Assembly: GCA_964017045.1 (NCBI GenBank)
Contig: OZ024811.1
Coordinates: forward strand, 9,263,674-9,327,673
Reading direction: 5' to 3'
Source: Omphiscola glabra
Lineage: Eukaryota; Mollusca; Gastropoda; Lymnaeidae
DNA length: 64,000 nt
The notes beneath the pieces are model-generated. The model saw only the letters and a program-made list of their open reading frames with translations, had not been told where the DNA came from and made no database searches. Made by a program: the position numbers and the translations under genes. This document shows, piece after piece, positions 25,296 to 35,655 of the stretch. The first letter of the stretch is position 1. The number at the start of each line of letters is the position of its first letter.

Positions 25296-25400
25296 GGGGG
25301 TTCGTTTGCCAAGCGGTCTAAACTGAGTTCAATCCCCAGCACCCCACGAGGATGGGTCTCGTTAACCATTATTTTCAGGCAAACTCTGAAATCAAACTCG
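25296..25400 (+). mobile_element. tRNA-derived SINE head, degraded
   Basis: tttgccaagcggtctaaac resembles a Leu-type tRNA A box, and gagttcaatccccagc resembles a B box. The two boxes are too close together for an intact tRNA, so the anticodon arm is deleted. A unique tail follows. This is a SINE remnant, not a tRNA gene. Confidence 0.55.
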
Positions 25401-26235
25401 GCAGTGGAGTAAATACCATTTTTAATTCAGAGCATTTTGTACTATGTTTTTCAAAGCTCCTAAGTATTTATAACATTTAAAAAACATCTTAATCATTAGT
25501 CTTCTAATTAAAGTTATTGTTGTGAGTGGAAAAAAACACTTTTTAAGTATTCCATCGAATTTATTATCAATTAATGATGAGAATGTTTTGAAACAGTTTA
25601 ACAATTTTAAATAGTTGTTTTTGGATCACAACTTTTTCCTTTGAATAGACTGGCTGATATATTTTTTAGAATCATTGTTGTAAAAAATAATTGGCCTGTC
25701 AGCGACGTGTCAATCATAATTTGCGTCATTTTTATTTTCCAAGAATTTAGTTTTAAATTATTAAAAAAAACATTAATAAGACGTTCCTAGAATATTGCGC
25801 CCGTGGCAGTGGCCTGTTTTTCCTGTACATAAGGCCAGTACTGCGAGTATATTCTGTCAAGCTTTTATTTTTTTTAAAAAAGCTTTTATGGCATTGTAAA
25901 TAAGGATATCAACATAAACAAAACATTAATTTTTCACTTCACATGCTGTGGTGTCGTTTCTTTTTTATATCCTTAAATGTTGGTGAGTTTTAGTGGGGTT
26001 TCTTCTACGAACTGTTTTGTTCATTGCCAAACACATGAGTCATCAAACGTGTTTACTGATTCAGTGTCTATCAAACGCTGCTTGGGGCAGCACTACAGTT
26101 AGAAACAATAAGATCGATTTGAATGAACAGTTCATTTATTTAAGCTTCTTCCTGCTGGTCATTAAAGATGCATCTATCAATTTAATATAAATTATAAAGG
26201 CGTATTTGTGAATACATAACTTGTTAATACGATAC
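25401..26235. other. AT-rich non-coding stretch
   Basis: No gene or repeat recognised with confidence. Confidence 0.4.
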
Positions 26236-26310
26236 ACCTCTCTCTCTCTCTCTCTCTTTCTCTTCCCATTTCTCTCTTTGTTTTTTCTTTCCCAGTCTCT
26301 CTCTCCCTTC
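26236..26310. repeat. (TC)n-rich tract
   Basis: Runs of tctctctc with interruptions, immediately before the MITE at 26319. Confidence 0.85.
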
Positions 26311-26318
26311 TTCTATAT

Positions 26319-26506
26319 CGGCGGTTCTCAACCTTTGAGGGTCGCGTGACCCTTTTCCAGGGGTCGCCTAAGACCATCTGAAAACAAATATACTATACAG
26401 TTATGAAGTAGAAACAAAAATACTTTTATGGCTGGGGGGGGGGGGTAGCCACAACATCAGGGACTGTATTAAAAGGTCGCGGCATTAGGAAGGTTGAGAA
26501 CCACTG
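26319..26506. mobile_element. hAT-type MITE resembling SPIN/OposCharlie elements
   Basis: A 188-bp element with inverted ends (gcggttctcaaccttt at the left; aaggttgagaaccactg at the right). Flanking 8-base direct repeats TTCTATAT (26311-26318) and TTCTATTT (26507-26514) differ at one base. Inside are aggggtcgcctaagaccatc and ggtcgcggcattaggaaggt. An 8-base target duplication is the hallmark of hAT transposons. The sequence strongly recalls the non-autonomous SPIN/OposCharlie hAT group known for transfer between distant animals; that name is from memory and should be checked by alignment. Confidence 0.8.
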
Positions 26507-26798
26507 TTCTATTTCTTATTCTCTTTTCTTCTCTCTATCTCTTTCTCTCTCTCAGCATATCAAAATTCCAATATAAACGTTTCACATTCCTCATTTACTT
26601 CCCTCGATCTACCTATCGTTATTACTTTTGTCTTCTAATTTCTCTTCATTTCCCATTCTCTATTAATTACTTCTTTAATTATCAAAATAAAACATTTTAT
26701 GACATGTTTTGTAACAAAACAAAAACATTTTATGTATATAAAAAAATCTTTATTTCAATGTCGTGTATCAAAGCTAACGTAAACTAGAACAGTTAAAA
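26507..26798. other. Pyrimidine-rich 3' flank of copy 3
   Basis: CT-rich sequence, then a minus-strand AATAAA (plus TTTATT at 26749-26754) about 420 bases past the copy-3 stop. A similar CT-rich block follows the copy-4 fragment (36930-37100) and copy 6 (46430-46620), which suggests the tandem duplications include the 3' flank. Confidence 0.5.
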
Positions 26799-26872
26799 TC
26801 AGTTAAGATATTTTTTCGAGAAATCATAAAAGTATTTGGAATCCATATGATTAGGATTTTTTATCACAGTAT

Positions 26873-27181
26873 TCAGAGATTGTGTTTGTAATTCGTCATG
26901 TTCTATCAGAGATTGTGTTTTTAATTCGTCATGTTCTATCAGAGATTGTGTTTGAAGATCGACATGTTCTATCAGAGATTGTGTTTGAAGATCGACATGT
27001 TCAATCAGAGAATGTGTTTGTAGCTCGACATATTCTATCAGAGATTGTGTTTGTAGCTCGACCTTTTCTATCAGAGGTTTTGTTAGTAGTTCGAAATATT
27101 CTCTCAGAGATTGTGTTTGTTTGTAGCTCGACATGTTCTATCAGAGATTGTGTTAGTAGTTCCAAATGTTCTATCAGAGAT
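26873..27181 (-). repeat. 33-bp minisatellite overlapping the end of copy 3, about 9 copies
   Basis: About nine 33-bp units (plus strand cagagattgtgtttgtagct, then a variable rest). On the minus strand an open frame reads an 11-residue unit SLIEHVELQTQ. The copy-3 stop codon (TGA, 27176-27174) lies inside the first unit in a different frame, so as annotated the array is 3' UTR. The copy-4 fragment reads into a similar unit in frame (KKNISLIEYFKS). Confidence 0.85.
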
Positions 27182-30100
27182 CATTTTTGAAAGCATATCC
27201 ACTACAGTTACCTTCTGCAGTACCCCGACTGTGTAGATGGTCAGTTGTCCAGTCATCTCTACCTAACAGAAACACTGTTGCCCCACTGGTTCCAGGACAT
27301 GTACAGGCTGTGTAGATGTATTTTGAACAGGTGTGCGAGTTGACAAGCCTTTGACAGTATTTATTTTCCAAATAGGTATAGTCGTCCTCATCATAATCAT
27401 TAGGATCATAATCATCACATTCATTGTCATCATCAAAATCATTGTCGTCACCATCATTATCAATTTCATCATTACAATCATCGTCATCGTCACAATCATT
27501 GTCACTATCACAATCATTGTCACTATCACAATCAGTGTCACTATCACAATCATTATCATAATCACAATCATTGTCACCATCACAATCATTGTCATCGTCA
27601 CAATCATTGTCACTATCACAATCAGTGTCACTATCACAATCATTTGCATCATCACAATCATTGTCATCATCGTTATTACAGTCGTCATCATCAAAACAAT
27701 TTTCATATTGAAATTTATTGTCCTCATAATAATCCGTGTCATCGTGAGGATCTTTGTTATAGTCAGTTTCCCAATCATTATTATCATCTGAATCATTGCT
27801 ATCTTCCAAATCATTGTTATCTTCCCAATCATTGTTATCTTCCAAATCATTGTTATCTTCCAAATCATTGATATCATCTGAATCATTGATATCATCTTGG
27901 TCCCAATCTGCGACGCCATTGGGATTAATAGTAACGTAATTATTATTGATAGCATTATAATCATCACTGTCATCATCCTCATTTTTATAATCAAAGCTAT
28001 CGTCATCATCATCATTACTATAATAATCATTGTAGTCGTTGTCATTAGAGTCACAAGAGTCCTCCTGGTCAGTGTCAACATATACAGTAATCAACTTCTG
28101 TTTTTGGATGTCCGTTTTTTTTGTCCACTGACCAACAGAAACATGTTTCGGACATCCGTGAGGGTGTGACACTATGATGGCTAGTTTTTCTTCTTTTGTC
28201 GTGCTTTCATATTTCTTAAAGACTTTTTGGCTCAGCCTTTTGTACTTGTCAATGGAAGCAGCCAATCTATCAGCGAAGTCAATGTCATGGATCGCAGAGA
28301 AAAAATGGCATACGTCACCTTCAATATCAGCCTCGACTGTAGTGCCACGGACTGAGACTTCTTGAGAGGTGTCACTATCGTAGCCCCATCTAACAAACGT
28401 GTGTCGTGCTTCTTCATCGTCAAACACAACATGTGTTGCAGTGGCGACCCTGATTTGGGCCCATTCTTGAACCGCTGATGATTTTTTACAATTAGAACAT
28501 GGACAAGTTTGACCGTTAAACTCTGTGTATTTTTTTACTTGAACAACACGCCCACTGCCAAATGACACAAACCTGTTTCGTCCCCGAAATTTGAAAAGTG
28601 GATACGGTTGGTCATTGAAAGTCTCCGGTCTGTTGTTACTGACATGGCTAACAGTTAATTTAACCGTCAGCTCGGCTAGCGTCTTGACCAGTTCAAACAT
28701 TGACTTCTTACGATAGTGAGGTGGTAGATTCTGAGGCCCAAATAATGGTACTGGAATGAACTGTTCATGTTTTGGATTCTTGCGACAGTTGTCGTAATGT
28801 TCCTGTAGGTTAGCTTCTGGTCCGTACACAACATCTTCTTCATAAGGCCCTGTGAAAGACATAAATAACTTAGTTATATATCATGTTATTAATTGTCATT
28901 GGCGTCAAATGATGTGGTTATAAAATTTTTGAAGGTGTTGTCCATAAAGAAATAGGCTTTTTTTTAACACCCCTCTCCCTTGTTGACATTTGTCCGTATG
29001 TGGGTTAACACCAGCTCCCGCCCCGGTGGTTGCTGACGTCCACAGGCGCATACGTAAATTTACAGTGCGAAATGCCTCAAAATAAAATATTTTAAAAATA
29101 TAATATTTTTTTAGTAATAATTTCATAATAATCATGAAATGTGTTATCCTGAAATCTGACCCTCTGTCATATTTCTAATTGAGACAAATGTCACCTAAAA
29201 ATCTATTAAATACATGATATTTAGTTTTTAAAATCTTAAAAGAAATGACAACAGTGTTTGTGTTAAGTGCCATACTGTTGCTTTGTGTTAAGTGTCATAC
29301 TGTTGCTTTGTGTCTTGTGACGTGATCATTTTGTTGGACTGAACCAAACAGCTGCCCTCGTGAAACAAAGTGACACCAATATTAAAACGCTTACGGCAGA
29401 GCTTCTCAAGCTCCTGTTTGTTACCTGACGCACACCTTGATCATCTAAAAAATTTAATGGCCCCACCCCCTATCAAAAAGAACATTAGTGTTTGGGGGTA
29501 AGTGGTCTCGAGGCTACAAATTGAATTTGAATTTTTCTGCTACCTTGGCCTTAAGATTCACATTTGTAGGATAAGGATAACAAAAATAAGGGAAATATGT
29601 TTGTATATTAAATAAAATCAAGTTTTAACATTACAACTCCCCGCAAACAGCCATTTTAAAATTTAAAAAATGCACTCCTAATATACCATAGCTTTGGCAT
29701 AGATAGGGTTTTTGCCGCCCATCCCTTTAAGTGCTGTCTAGAGCAGACCGCTTTTATCTTTGCCACCATCCCATAGACTATAATTTTTCTTATAAACAAT
29801 CTGCGTGGGGGGCTTTACAATACACGTTAGGAGACACTGGACTTCGTTGACTTCATTTTGTCTTTTTTTCACGTAAAATTATGAATATATTTTTTTGGTG
29901 GGGTGGGTAGTGCTCATTGCACTTATGGATGTCCAAAAAGTAAGGATACATCAAGGAAATGGGGGGGGGGCTAGTGTAGGACATTTTTGCTTTCGAAACA
30001 TCTGGATGGCCCATAATATAAATCATTCGATTGACGTATGGGTGGTAATTTATTTAAATTATATTTTTTTCGAACGAAATTTCACTAATAGATCAGTCAT

Positions 30101-32137
30101 AAATCTAACAAATAGATCAGTCATCGATGAACACACATAGTTGGCCTAAGAAATAGATCAGTTATAGATCCTAAAAAGCATATTAGTTATAGATCCTAAC
30201 AAATAGATCATTCTTAGAGGAATATACGTCCCTTTATGGACTACCTTAATTGTTTAACTTTATGAGTTTTTATAAACGCATTTTTTTAAATCACAAAACA
30301 TTTTGTTCCAGAAACTTCCAATTGTTCTAGAATCTAGAGAGCTGTAAATTAGAGGGAGTTTCACAACATGTGATACCTATTTTTATAGCTCTTAATATAT
30401 ATATATATATATGCATGTGTAATTTAAAGTAGGTATGGTAGGTTCATTTCTTGGTCAAGGGATATTAAGTAACGTATCTCCTCCCAATGGTCTGAACAGA
30501 AAAAATTTGAGCGCTTTTCTAGTAACATGTTACAATGAAAATCCCTATATTAGTTAATAATTTCTTTTTTTTTCTTGTGGTAACTCATTAACATTGAACG
30601 CAATTAAATAAACAGATTTATTAACGTTGTGTGCAACGATTTTTCAAAGGATTAACTTGTTTTACTAATTTATTTAAATCCAAAAATTGATATAAATTTG
30701 TTGAGGCGTTTGTCTTTTCGACTTTAGTAGATTACTCGATACAATTTTGTTTTAAAACATATGAATAATATAAATACATTTATGTGTTATACGACAGAAA
30801 AGATTGCCAGATTTCTTAGTGCTTCGTCCTCGTTGCTTTTGAAATCAAATTTTTATGGTTTTCCAAATCAAGTAGTTGCACCTACCATGTGCCGTTGTTG
30901 TTGTAATATTAGGGTTTAAATTTCAAAGAGAATATACAACATTTAGCTTTACCTGAAAGAAACTCATAAACGTTGTCTACAACTGCTGCAGTACTTGGCT
31001 CATTATCCTTTTGCGTTGGCTTCATATCTTCAGGCCCCATTATAGTACATGTAGGTTTTCCTGATGATTGTTTAGTTCGCTCCCTTGAATTTTTAGCTCT
31101 CTTTTTGATTGTTTTAGGTCTCTTCGCTGTTTGAGATTTTCTGTCCGATAAAACTCTTCTAATCTTTCTTAATGGACTAGTATCCCCTTCTGATTCTTCA
31201 GCTGTTGCCCTTGACTCTTTGGGTCTCTTTAAAGTTCTAGCTCCTTCCTCCAGCGCGTTAGCTCCCTCTAGTGATTTTATTTGCCTTTTCTTGACATCTT
31301 TGTTTTTCTCCTTTGATTTTTGGGTTTGATGAGCTTTTATAAATCTCCATCTTGAAATCGTCGGCCTCTCTTCTTTTTCTCTCGTTCTTTCGTAAGAACA
31401 TTTTGTTTGTTCATCCCCACCTAAATTTGTCTTATTTCCTCCTTTTGTTGTTTCAACGATGTCTCCCATTGAATCTGATGTTGTTTCAACGATGTCTCCC
31501 ATTGAATCTGATGTTGTTTCAACGATGTCTCCCATTGAATCTGATGTTGTTTCAACGATGTTTCCCATTGAATCTGATGTTGTTTCAACGATGTTTCCCA
31601 TTGAATCTGATGTTGTTTCAACGATGTTTCCCATTGAATCTGATGTTGTTTCAACGATGTTTCCCATTGAATCTGATGTTGTTTCAACGATGTCTCCCAT
31701 TGAATCTGATGTTGTTTCAACGATGTTTCCCATTGAATCTGATGTTGTTTCAACGATGTTTCCCATTGAATCTGATGTTGTTTCAACGATGTCTCCCATT
31801 GAATCTGATGTTGTTTCAACGATGTTTCCCATTGAATCTGTTGTTGCTTGATCTTTCTTTACCGGGTCTTTATTTGATGCACTTTGGATTACTTTAGTCT
31901 CTTCTTGCAATTTGAGGCTTACTTGTATTATCTCAATGTCTTCAATCCCTTTCTCATCTTCTTTTGTTTTTCCCTTTCCTAATGCTCTTGTTTCCCTCTC
32001 ATCTTCGGTAGTTTCCTTTCTTTCTTTAATTGTTTCCATTTGTTTATTTCTTTCCCTTCCTTCCTCTGTTAAATGTCTTTCTGTCAGAAGTATTCCACGA
32101 CTTGCCTTGACATCTGGTAATTCACCGATGAGTTGAC
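27174..32137 (-). CDS. PA-clan peptidase-like protein, copy 3, with minisatellite N-terminal exon and acidic insert
   Basis: Inferred exons 32137-30953 and 28849-27174, joined across a phase-1 intron (donor GTAAAG, acceptor gtctttcacag), give 952 residues. Earlier exon(s) exist, because the first also begins at a phase-1 acceptor (ctcttcacag). N-terminal exon: charged, with 12 copies of an 11-residue repeat (SMGDIVETTSD), then a Lys/Arg-rich tail. Main exon: CPCSNC, TATHVVFDD (His), IHDIDFADRL (Asp), SHPHGCPKHVSVGQW. Then about 240 residues rich in Asp, with NDCDSD-type hexapeptides, sit before CTCPGTSGATVF (Ser). All triad candidates are present. The ATGs at 32039 and 28862 are not supported as starts; the second is intronic. 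Whether the insert tolerates activity is unknown. It is the only apparently intact member of the minus-strand tandem array. Confidence 0.65.
27362..28079 (-). repeat. Asp-codon repeat tract coding the acidic insert of copy 3
   Basis: About 720 bases built of tca/cat-type triplets and 18-bp units (plus strand tcactatcacaatcattg) that code Asp, Asn, Cys and Ser on the minus strand. There is a middle block of EDNNDLEDNNDWED units. It is kept in frame with the domain on both sides. Other frames (Ile/Val- or Met/Thr-rich) are shadows. Confidence 0.85.
28850..30952. other. Phase-1 intron of copy 3
   Basis: About 2.1 kb. Contains a 27-bp direct duplication (gtgttaagtgtcatactgtt near 29254-29310), a degenerate tandem repeat at 30078-30222 and a short TA run at 30395-30412. 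No other gene seen. Confidence 0.5.
30078..30222. repeat. Degenerate tandem repeat (aatagatcagt motif)
   Basis: Five to six imperfect copies of a motif around aatagatcagtcatagat(cctaac), within the copy-3 intron. Confidence 0.6.
31446..31841 (-). repeat. 33-bp coding minisatellite, 12 copies
   Basis: Twelve exact-length units (plus strand tgttgtttcaacgatgt(c/t)t, then cccattgaatctga). They code 11 residues around TTSDSMG(D/N)IVE in the N-terminal exon of copy 3. Nearly all variation is a single T/C position that switches Asp and Asn. Confidence 0.92.
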
Positions 32138-33540
32138 CTGTGAAGAGTAAAGACAGCTAAATCTCTCATGATATATGTGTACTAGCAGCTACAAATGATA
32201 TATAAACATACATCTAGCAACGTTTTGTTGGTTATGCATTAGAAAGTTTAGCAGGAGCGTATTTGGCTTGAAAAAGTCGTTGGAGTGAGAAGATAAATGG
32301 CTTACTTATTAAAAGAAATAATCTCAATTATTTTAATATTTTTTATTGTTTACTTGAAACATTAAAAAATTAGTTGCGTATTTTAGCAAATATTAGTAAT
32401 ATTATACTCTATAATACTAGCCTGTTAAAATAATTTTAAATGATGTTTGGGGAGCTATTTATCACACTTGTTACATTTTATAACCCATATCAGTGATATG
32501 GCTCGTTTGATGAAGTGTCAAAAGCTACTCCATCGTCTCGCGAAGACGGAAAGATGTCACATAACCAGTAAGATCAGCTTTTATCATTTATTTCAATCCT
32601 ATTTGAAGCTACTCCTAAAACGATACATTTGTTATATTACATACTGAACGCCATGTAAATTAACTTTTTAAAAAAATGTTATGAAGTGTTCGAGAAAAAG
32701 CTATGAACTGGTTGTGATCTAAGATGACACTTACTGCAGGTAGATTTGTCAAGCGAGCTCAATTCTAGGTCAGACAACACAAAAGGCCACCAATAAATGA
32801 CGTCACGTTATCTTCGCCGATTTTTTAACTGACCCCACTTGATTCCCCCCTCCTCCTCAAAATATGACCATATTGTTACATTAATAATATTTAGCATGCA
32901 ACGTCACAAATTTCTTGATCCTCCCTCATCCCCCTTTGGACGTTTATGGATTGTTGAAAAGTCTAGTTTAAGCAACGTTTAATACTTTAATAAGGTTATG
33001 CTATGACTATGTAAAAGATGGAAACCTTTAAAATGAGCTAGTCATAAATAAAAAACAATGTGATAAAGTCATATTTCAACGAGAACAATAATTACTTAGC
33101 TGTTCATTCGTTAATGAAGTGGTGATTTGTTTCAACTTACAATCAGAAAACTCCTGCTGCTGACTTCATGAAGACGAGTCACATTGGGAAAACCCGTTGA
33201 GGATTCTGACACCAAAGCTCAATGGGGAAATTCCACATCATTAACCTTTCATTACGTCATTGATTCGTATAGTACGTCATTGAAGATACAAATTTTTACA
33301 AAAAATCCTTATGAAATATCTAGTATCCCCTTCTGATTCTTCCGCATAACAATTTGTGTATTAAAATAATATACATCCAGCTTCATTTAGCGCCCACAGG
33401 AATTCCCCCACCCCAATAAATTATATAAACATAAATGAGAGCTAAAGAGTGTTGGCCTACTTTTTTAAATTAGAGCTTTGCAAACAAAAAACAGTGATTT
33501 GAAAATAAAAAACATTTCTTAACATAAATTAGGAAACTAA
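32138..33540. other. 5' flank or upstream intron of copy 3
   Basis: No confident exon. Segments here align by eye with 43290-44060 upstream of copy 5 (for example tgtactagcagctaca, then ttagcagg(a/g)gcgta; gagtgttcgagaaaaa-like; ttgtttcaactt), so the tandem duplication extends through this region. The first exon of copy 3 may lie here, but I could not define it. Confidence 0.45.
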
Positions 33541-33960
33541 TTATAAAAGTGTTGGACTGCGATAAAGTTTTAAAATAGATTAATTGGACACGAACAATCG
33601 GTGTCAATATATCAATAGGCCTATATTATGTTAATCTTTATTAGTAATTTTATATATACATAAGTAGACGTTTCGGCCCATGCCTTCATCAATACAACAA
33701 CAAAACATTTAAATAAGTATAAATTAAATGTGTTCAAATATTCTAGTACTAAAAAAGACAAAAGGCATGTAGAAATGTATAGTAGCCGTAAGAATGAAAT
33801 TTAATTAGCTAATTATAAAAGTGTTAGACTGCGATAAAGCTTTACAATATATTAATTAGACATGAATAATATGTGTCAATATAACAATATATGTTAAGCT
33901 TTAATACATTAGGAATCGTATAATATAAATAACAAAACTAAAAACTCAGACCTTTCTTGA
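33541..33960. mobile_element. Penelope-like element terminal remnants, two copies
   Basis: Two successive units start near aaaagtgttggactgcgata (33548) and aaaagtgttagactgcgata (33818). Each is followed by an imperfect (t/c)aat(a)tgtgtcaatata block. The first contains acgtttcggcccatgccttc, then atcaa, the antisense of a TTGATGAAGGC ... GGCCGAAACGT motif. That motif resembles a hammerhead-type core and the terminal sequences of Penelope-like elements. A third copy lies at 24180. Confidence 0.5.
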
Positions 33961-34297
33961 TATTATTTAACGTGAATGTTTGAACAGGATATGAAGTTAG
34001 CGTTTATCCTTTCCAAATATTTCAAAATGTTCATACTCAAACGATGTACATTAAGCTAATATAAACCTGAAAGATGTTCGTCAGTAATGGTCGAAAAAAA
34101 GACTGTACCGGTACGACAAGACATACGTCAGACTGTATTGGCTATATGAAGTTATATGTACACTATCATTGAACCAAGTCACCTACATACCCTACAAGAG
34201 TTTTAGGTTCATCCAGAGTGGACATTGTTAAAGCTGACGACCATCAATGTTGTTGTTGTTCGTCCGCCAAATCGACTAGGACCATCCAGTCATCCGG

Positions 34298-35160
34298 TTA
34301 GGGGGGTGGGTTACGGTGGGTTCGTATGTGGCTTGCCAATCCTATACGTGCTCGGAATAGTCTGTGGCACCGCGGGCAGGGGATAGTTGGTGCAGTCGTG
34401 AATTTAATAATGTTCTTTCGGGCTTGCCTGCGTGTCTCAATAGTGGCCATCCTACTGGCTTCATAAGATTTAGCCCCTATCTTGACCACTGATCTCCATC
34501 TGACGCTGTCCTGAGCTGTCTGCTCCCATTTAGTAGTGTCGATGTTGAAGGCCTTTAGTGCCACTTTCAGTGAGTCTTTGTAACGTTTTTTTGGACCTCC
34601 TTGGGAGCGCTTGCCTGTCGTGAGCTCACCATAGAATATTTGTTTAGGGAGCCGGTGATCTTCCATACGGGCAACGTGTCCCATCAAACGGAGTTGATAC
34701 TGCAACAGGGTGGTGAAGATACTAGGTAGGTTCGCTCTAGCGAGAACCTGTGTCAGGAACTTTGTCTTGCCACCTGATGCCGATGAGTCTCCTGAGGCTG
34801 GTTGTGTGAAAATGGTTCAGTTTTTTGGCGTGACGCTGGTAGACTGTCCACGTTTCACATCCGTAGAGCAATGTCGAGAGGACTGCTGCGTTATAGACCT
34901 TGATCTTCGTTTCCCGTCTCATACCTCTCCTGTCCCAAACAGTGCTGCGGAGCCTGCCAAATATGGCACTAGCTTTTGCAAGTCTGGCATTCATTTCATC
35001 ATCAATGATGACAGATCTGGAGAGGGTGCTGCCCAAGTAAGTAAATTTATCCACCGCGTTAAGACGCTGTCCGCTGATGATGATGTTGGGTTCAGCGTAG
35101 GGCCTACTGGGAGCTGGCTGATACAATACCTCAGTCTTCTTCGAGTTGATTGTTAGTCCA
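34298..35160 (-). mobile_element. 5'-truncated LINE with C-terminal zinc finger, frameshifted
   Basis: The minus strand reads first (35126-34737) the RT thumb and connection with VDKFTYLGSTLSR, VLSTLLYGCETW and LRRLIGIRWQD. Then, after a frameshift (34705-34298), it reads LRLMGHVARMEDHRLPKQ, GGPKKRYKD and a C2H2 finger CPRCHRLFRARIGLASHIRTH-type tail (spacing C-x2-C-x12-H-x3-H). This is the standard 3' end of an animal non-LTR retrotransposon whose polyprotein ends in a zinc finger. The RT catalytic core and endonuclease are missing, so it is dead. Confidence 0.88.
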
Positions 35161-35269
35161 AAGTTAATGCATCAATGTATATTTCAGGTGAAGAGATATG
35201 TCTGCAAGGAACGAGGGCCATTTCTTTTAGTTTACGCCTGTTGAGATTTGATCTTTTAATGATTGGCCA

Positions 35270-35655
35270 GAAGCAATTATCGACAGATTCACACAATCAT
35301 TTCATAAGTAATTTTATGGACATATTCAAACAATCATTTCAGGAGTAATTATTGACAGATTCACACAATCATTTCGAAAGTTATTATTGACAGATTCACA
35401 CAACCATTTCAGAAGTAATTATTGACAGATTCACACAGCAATTCAGAAGTAATTATTGACAGATTAACACAATAATTTCAGAAGTAATTATTGACAGATT
35501 CACACAATAATTTCAGAAGCAATTATTGACAGATTCACACAATAATTTCAGAAGCAATTATTGACAGATTCACACAACCATTTCAGAAGTAGTTATTGAC
35601 AGATTCACACAACAATTCAGAAGTAATTATTGCCAGATTAACACAACCATTTCGG
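35270..35655. repeat. 35-bp minisatellite, about 11 copies
   Basis: Units of about 35 bp: attattgacagattcacaca, then a(t/c)catttcagaagta. Some units are shortened by one or a few bases. The unit length is not a multiple of three and the array is non-coding. Confidence 0.9.

Noticed and set aside
25296..25372. Possible tRNA-Leu gene
   Set aside because: The A- and B-box-like parts are too close; the anticodon arm is missing. A SINE head is more likely.
27263..28081. Met/Thr/Ile- and Ile/Val-rich frames over the acidic tract of copy 3
   Set aside because: Shadow frames of the Asp-coding repeat. The Asp frame is the one continuous with conserved domain on both sides.
31352..31897. Plus-strand and other frames across the 33-bp repeat of copy 3
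   Set aside because: Shadow frames of the coding minisatellite; no splice or homology support.
33129..33180. First exon of copy 3 (minus strand, GTAAGT donor at 33137)
   Set aside because: The only ATG-containing frame meets a stop before the donor and the phase does not fit the phase-1 acceptor at 32137.
33318..33346. Shared 24-base segment with 31179-31202 (tatccccttctgattcttc) as a hidden exon
   Set aside because: The match is real but short and without splice sites at 33318; probably a small duplication.
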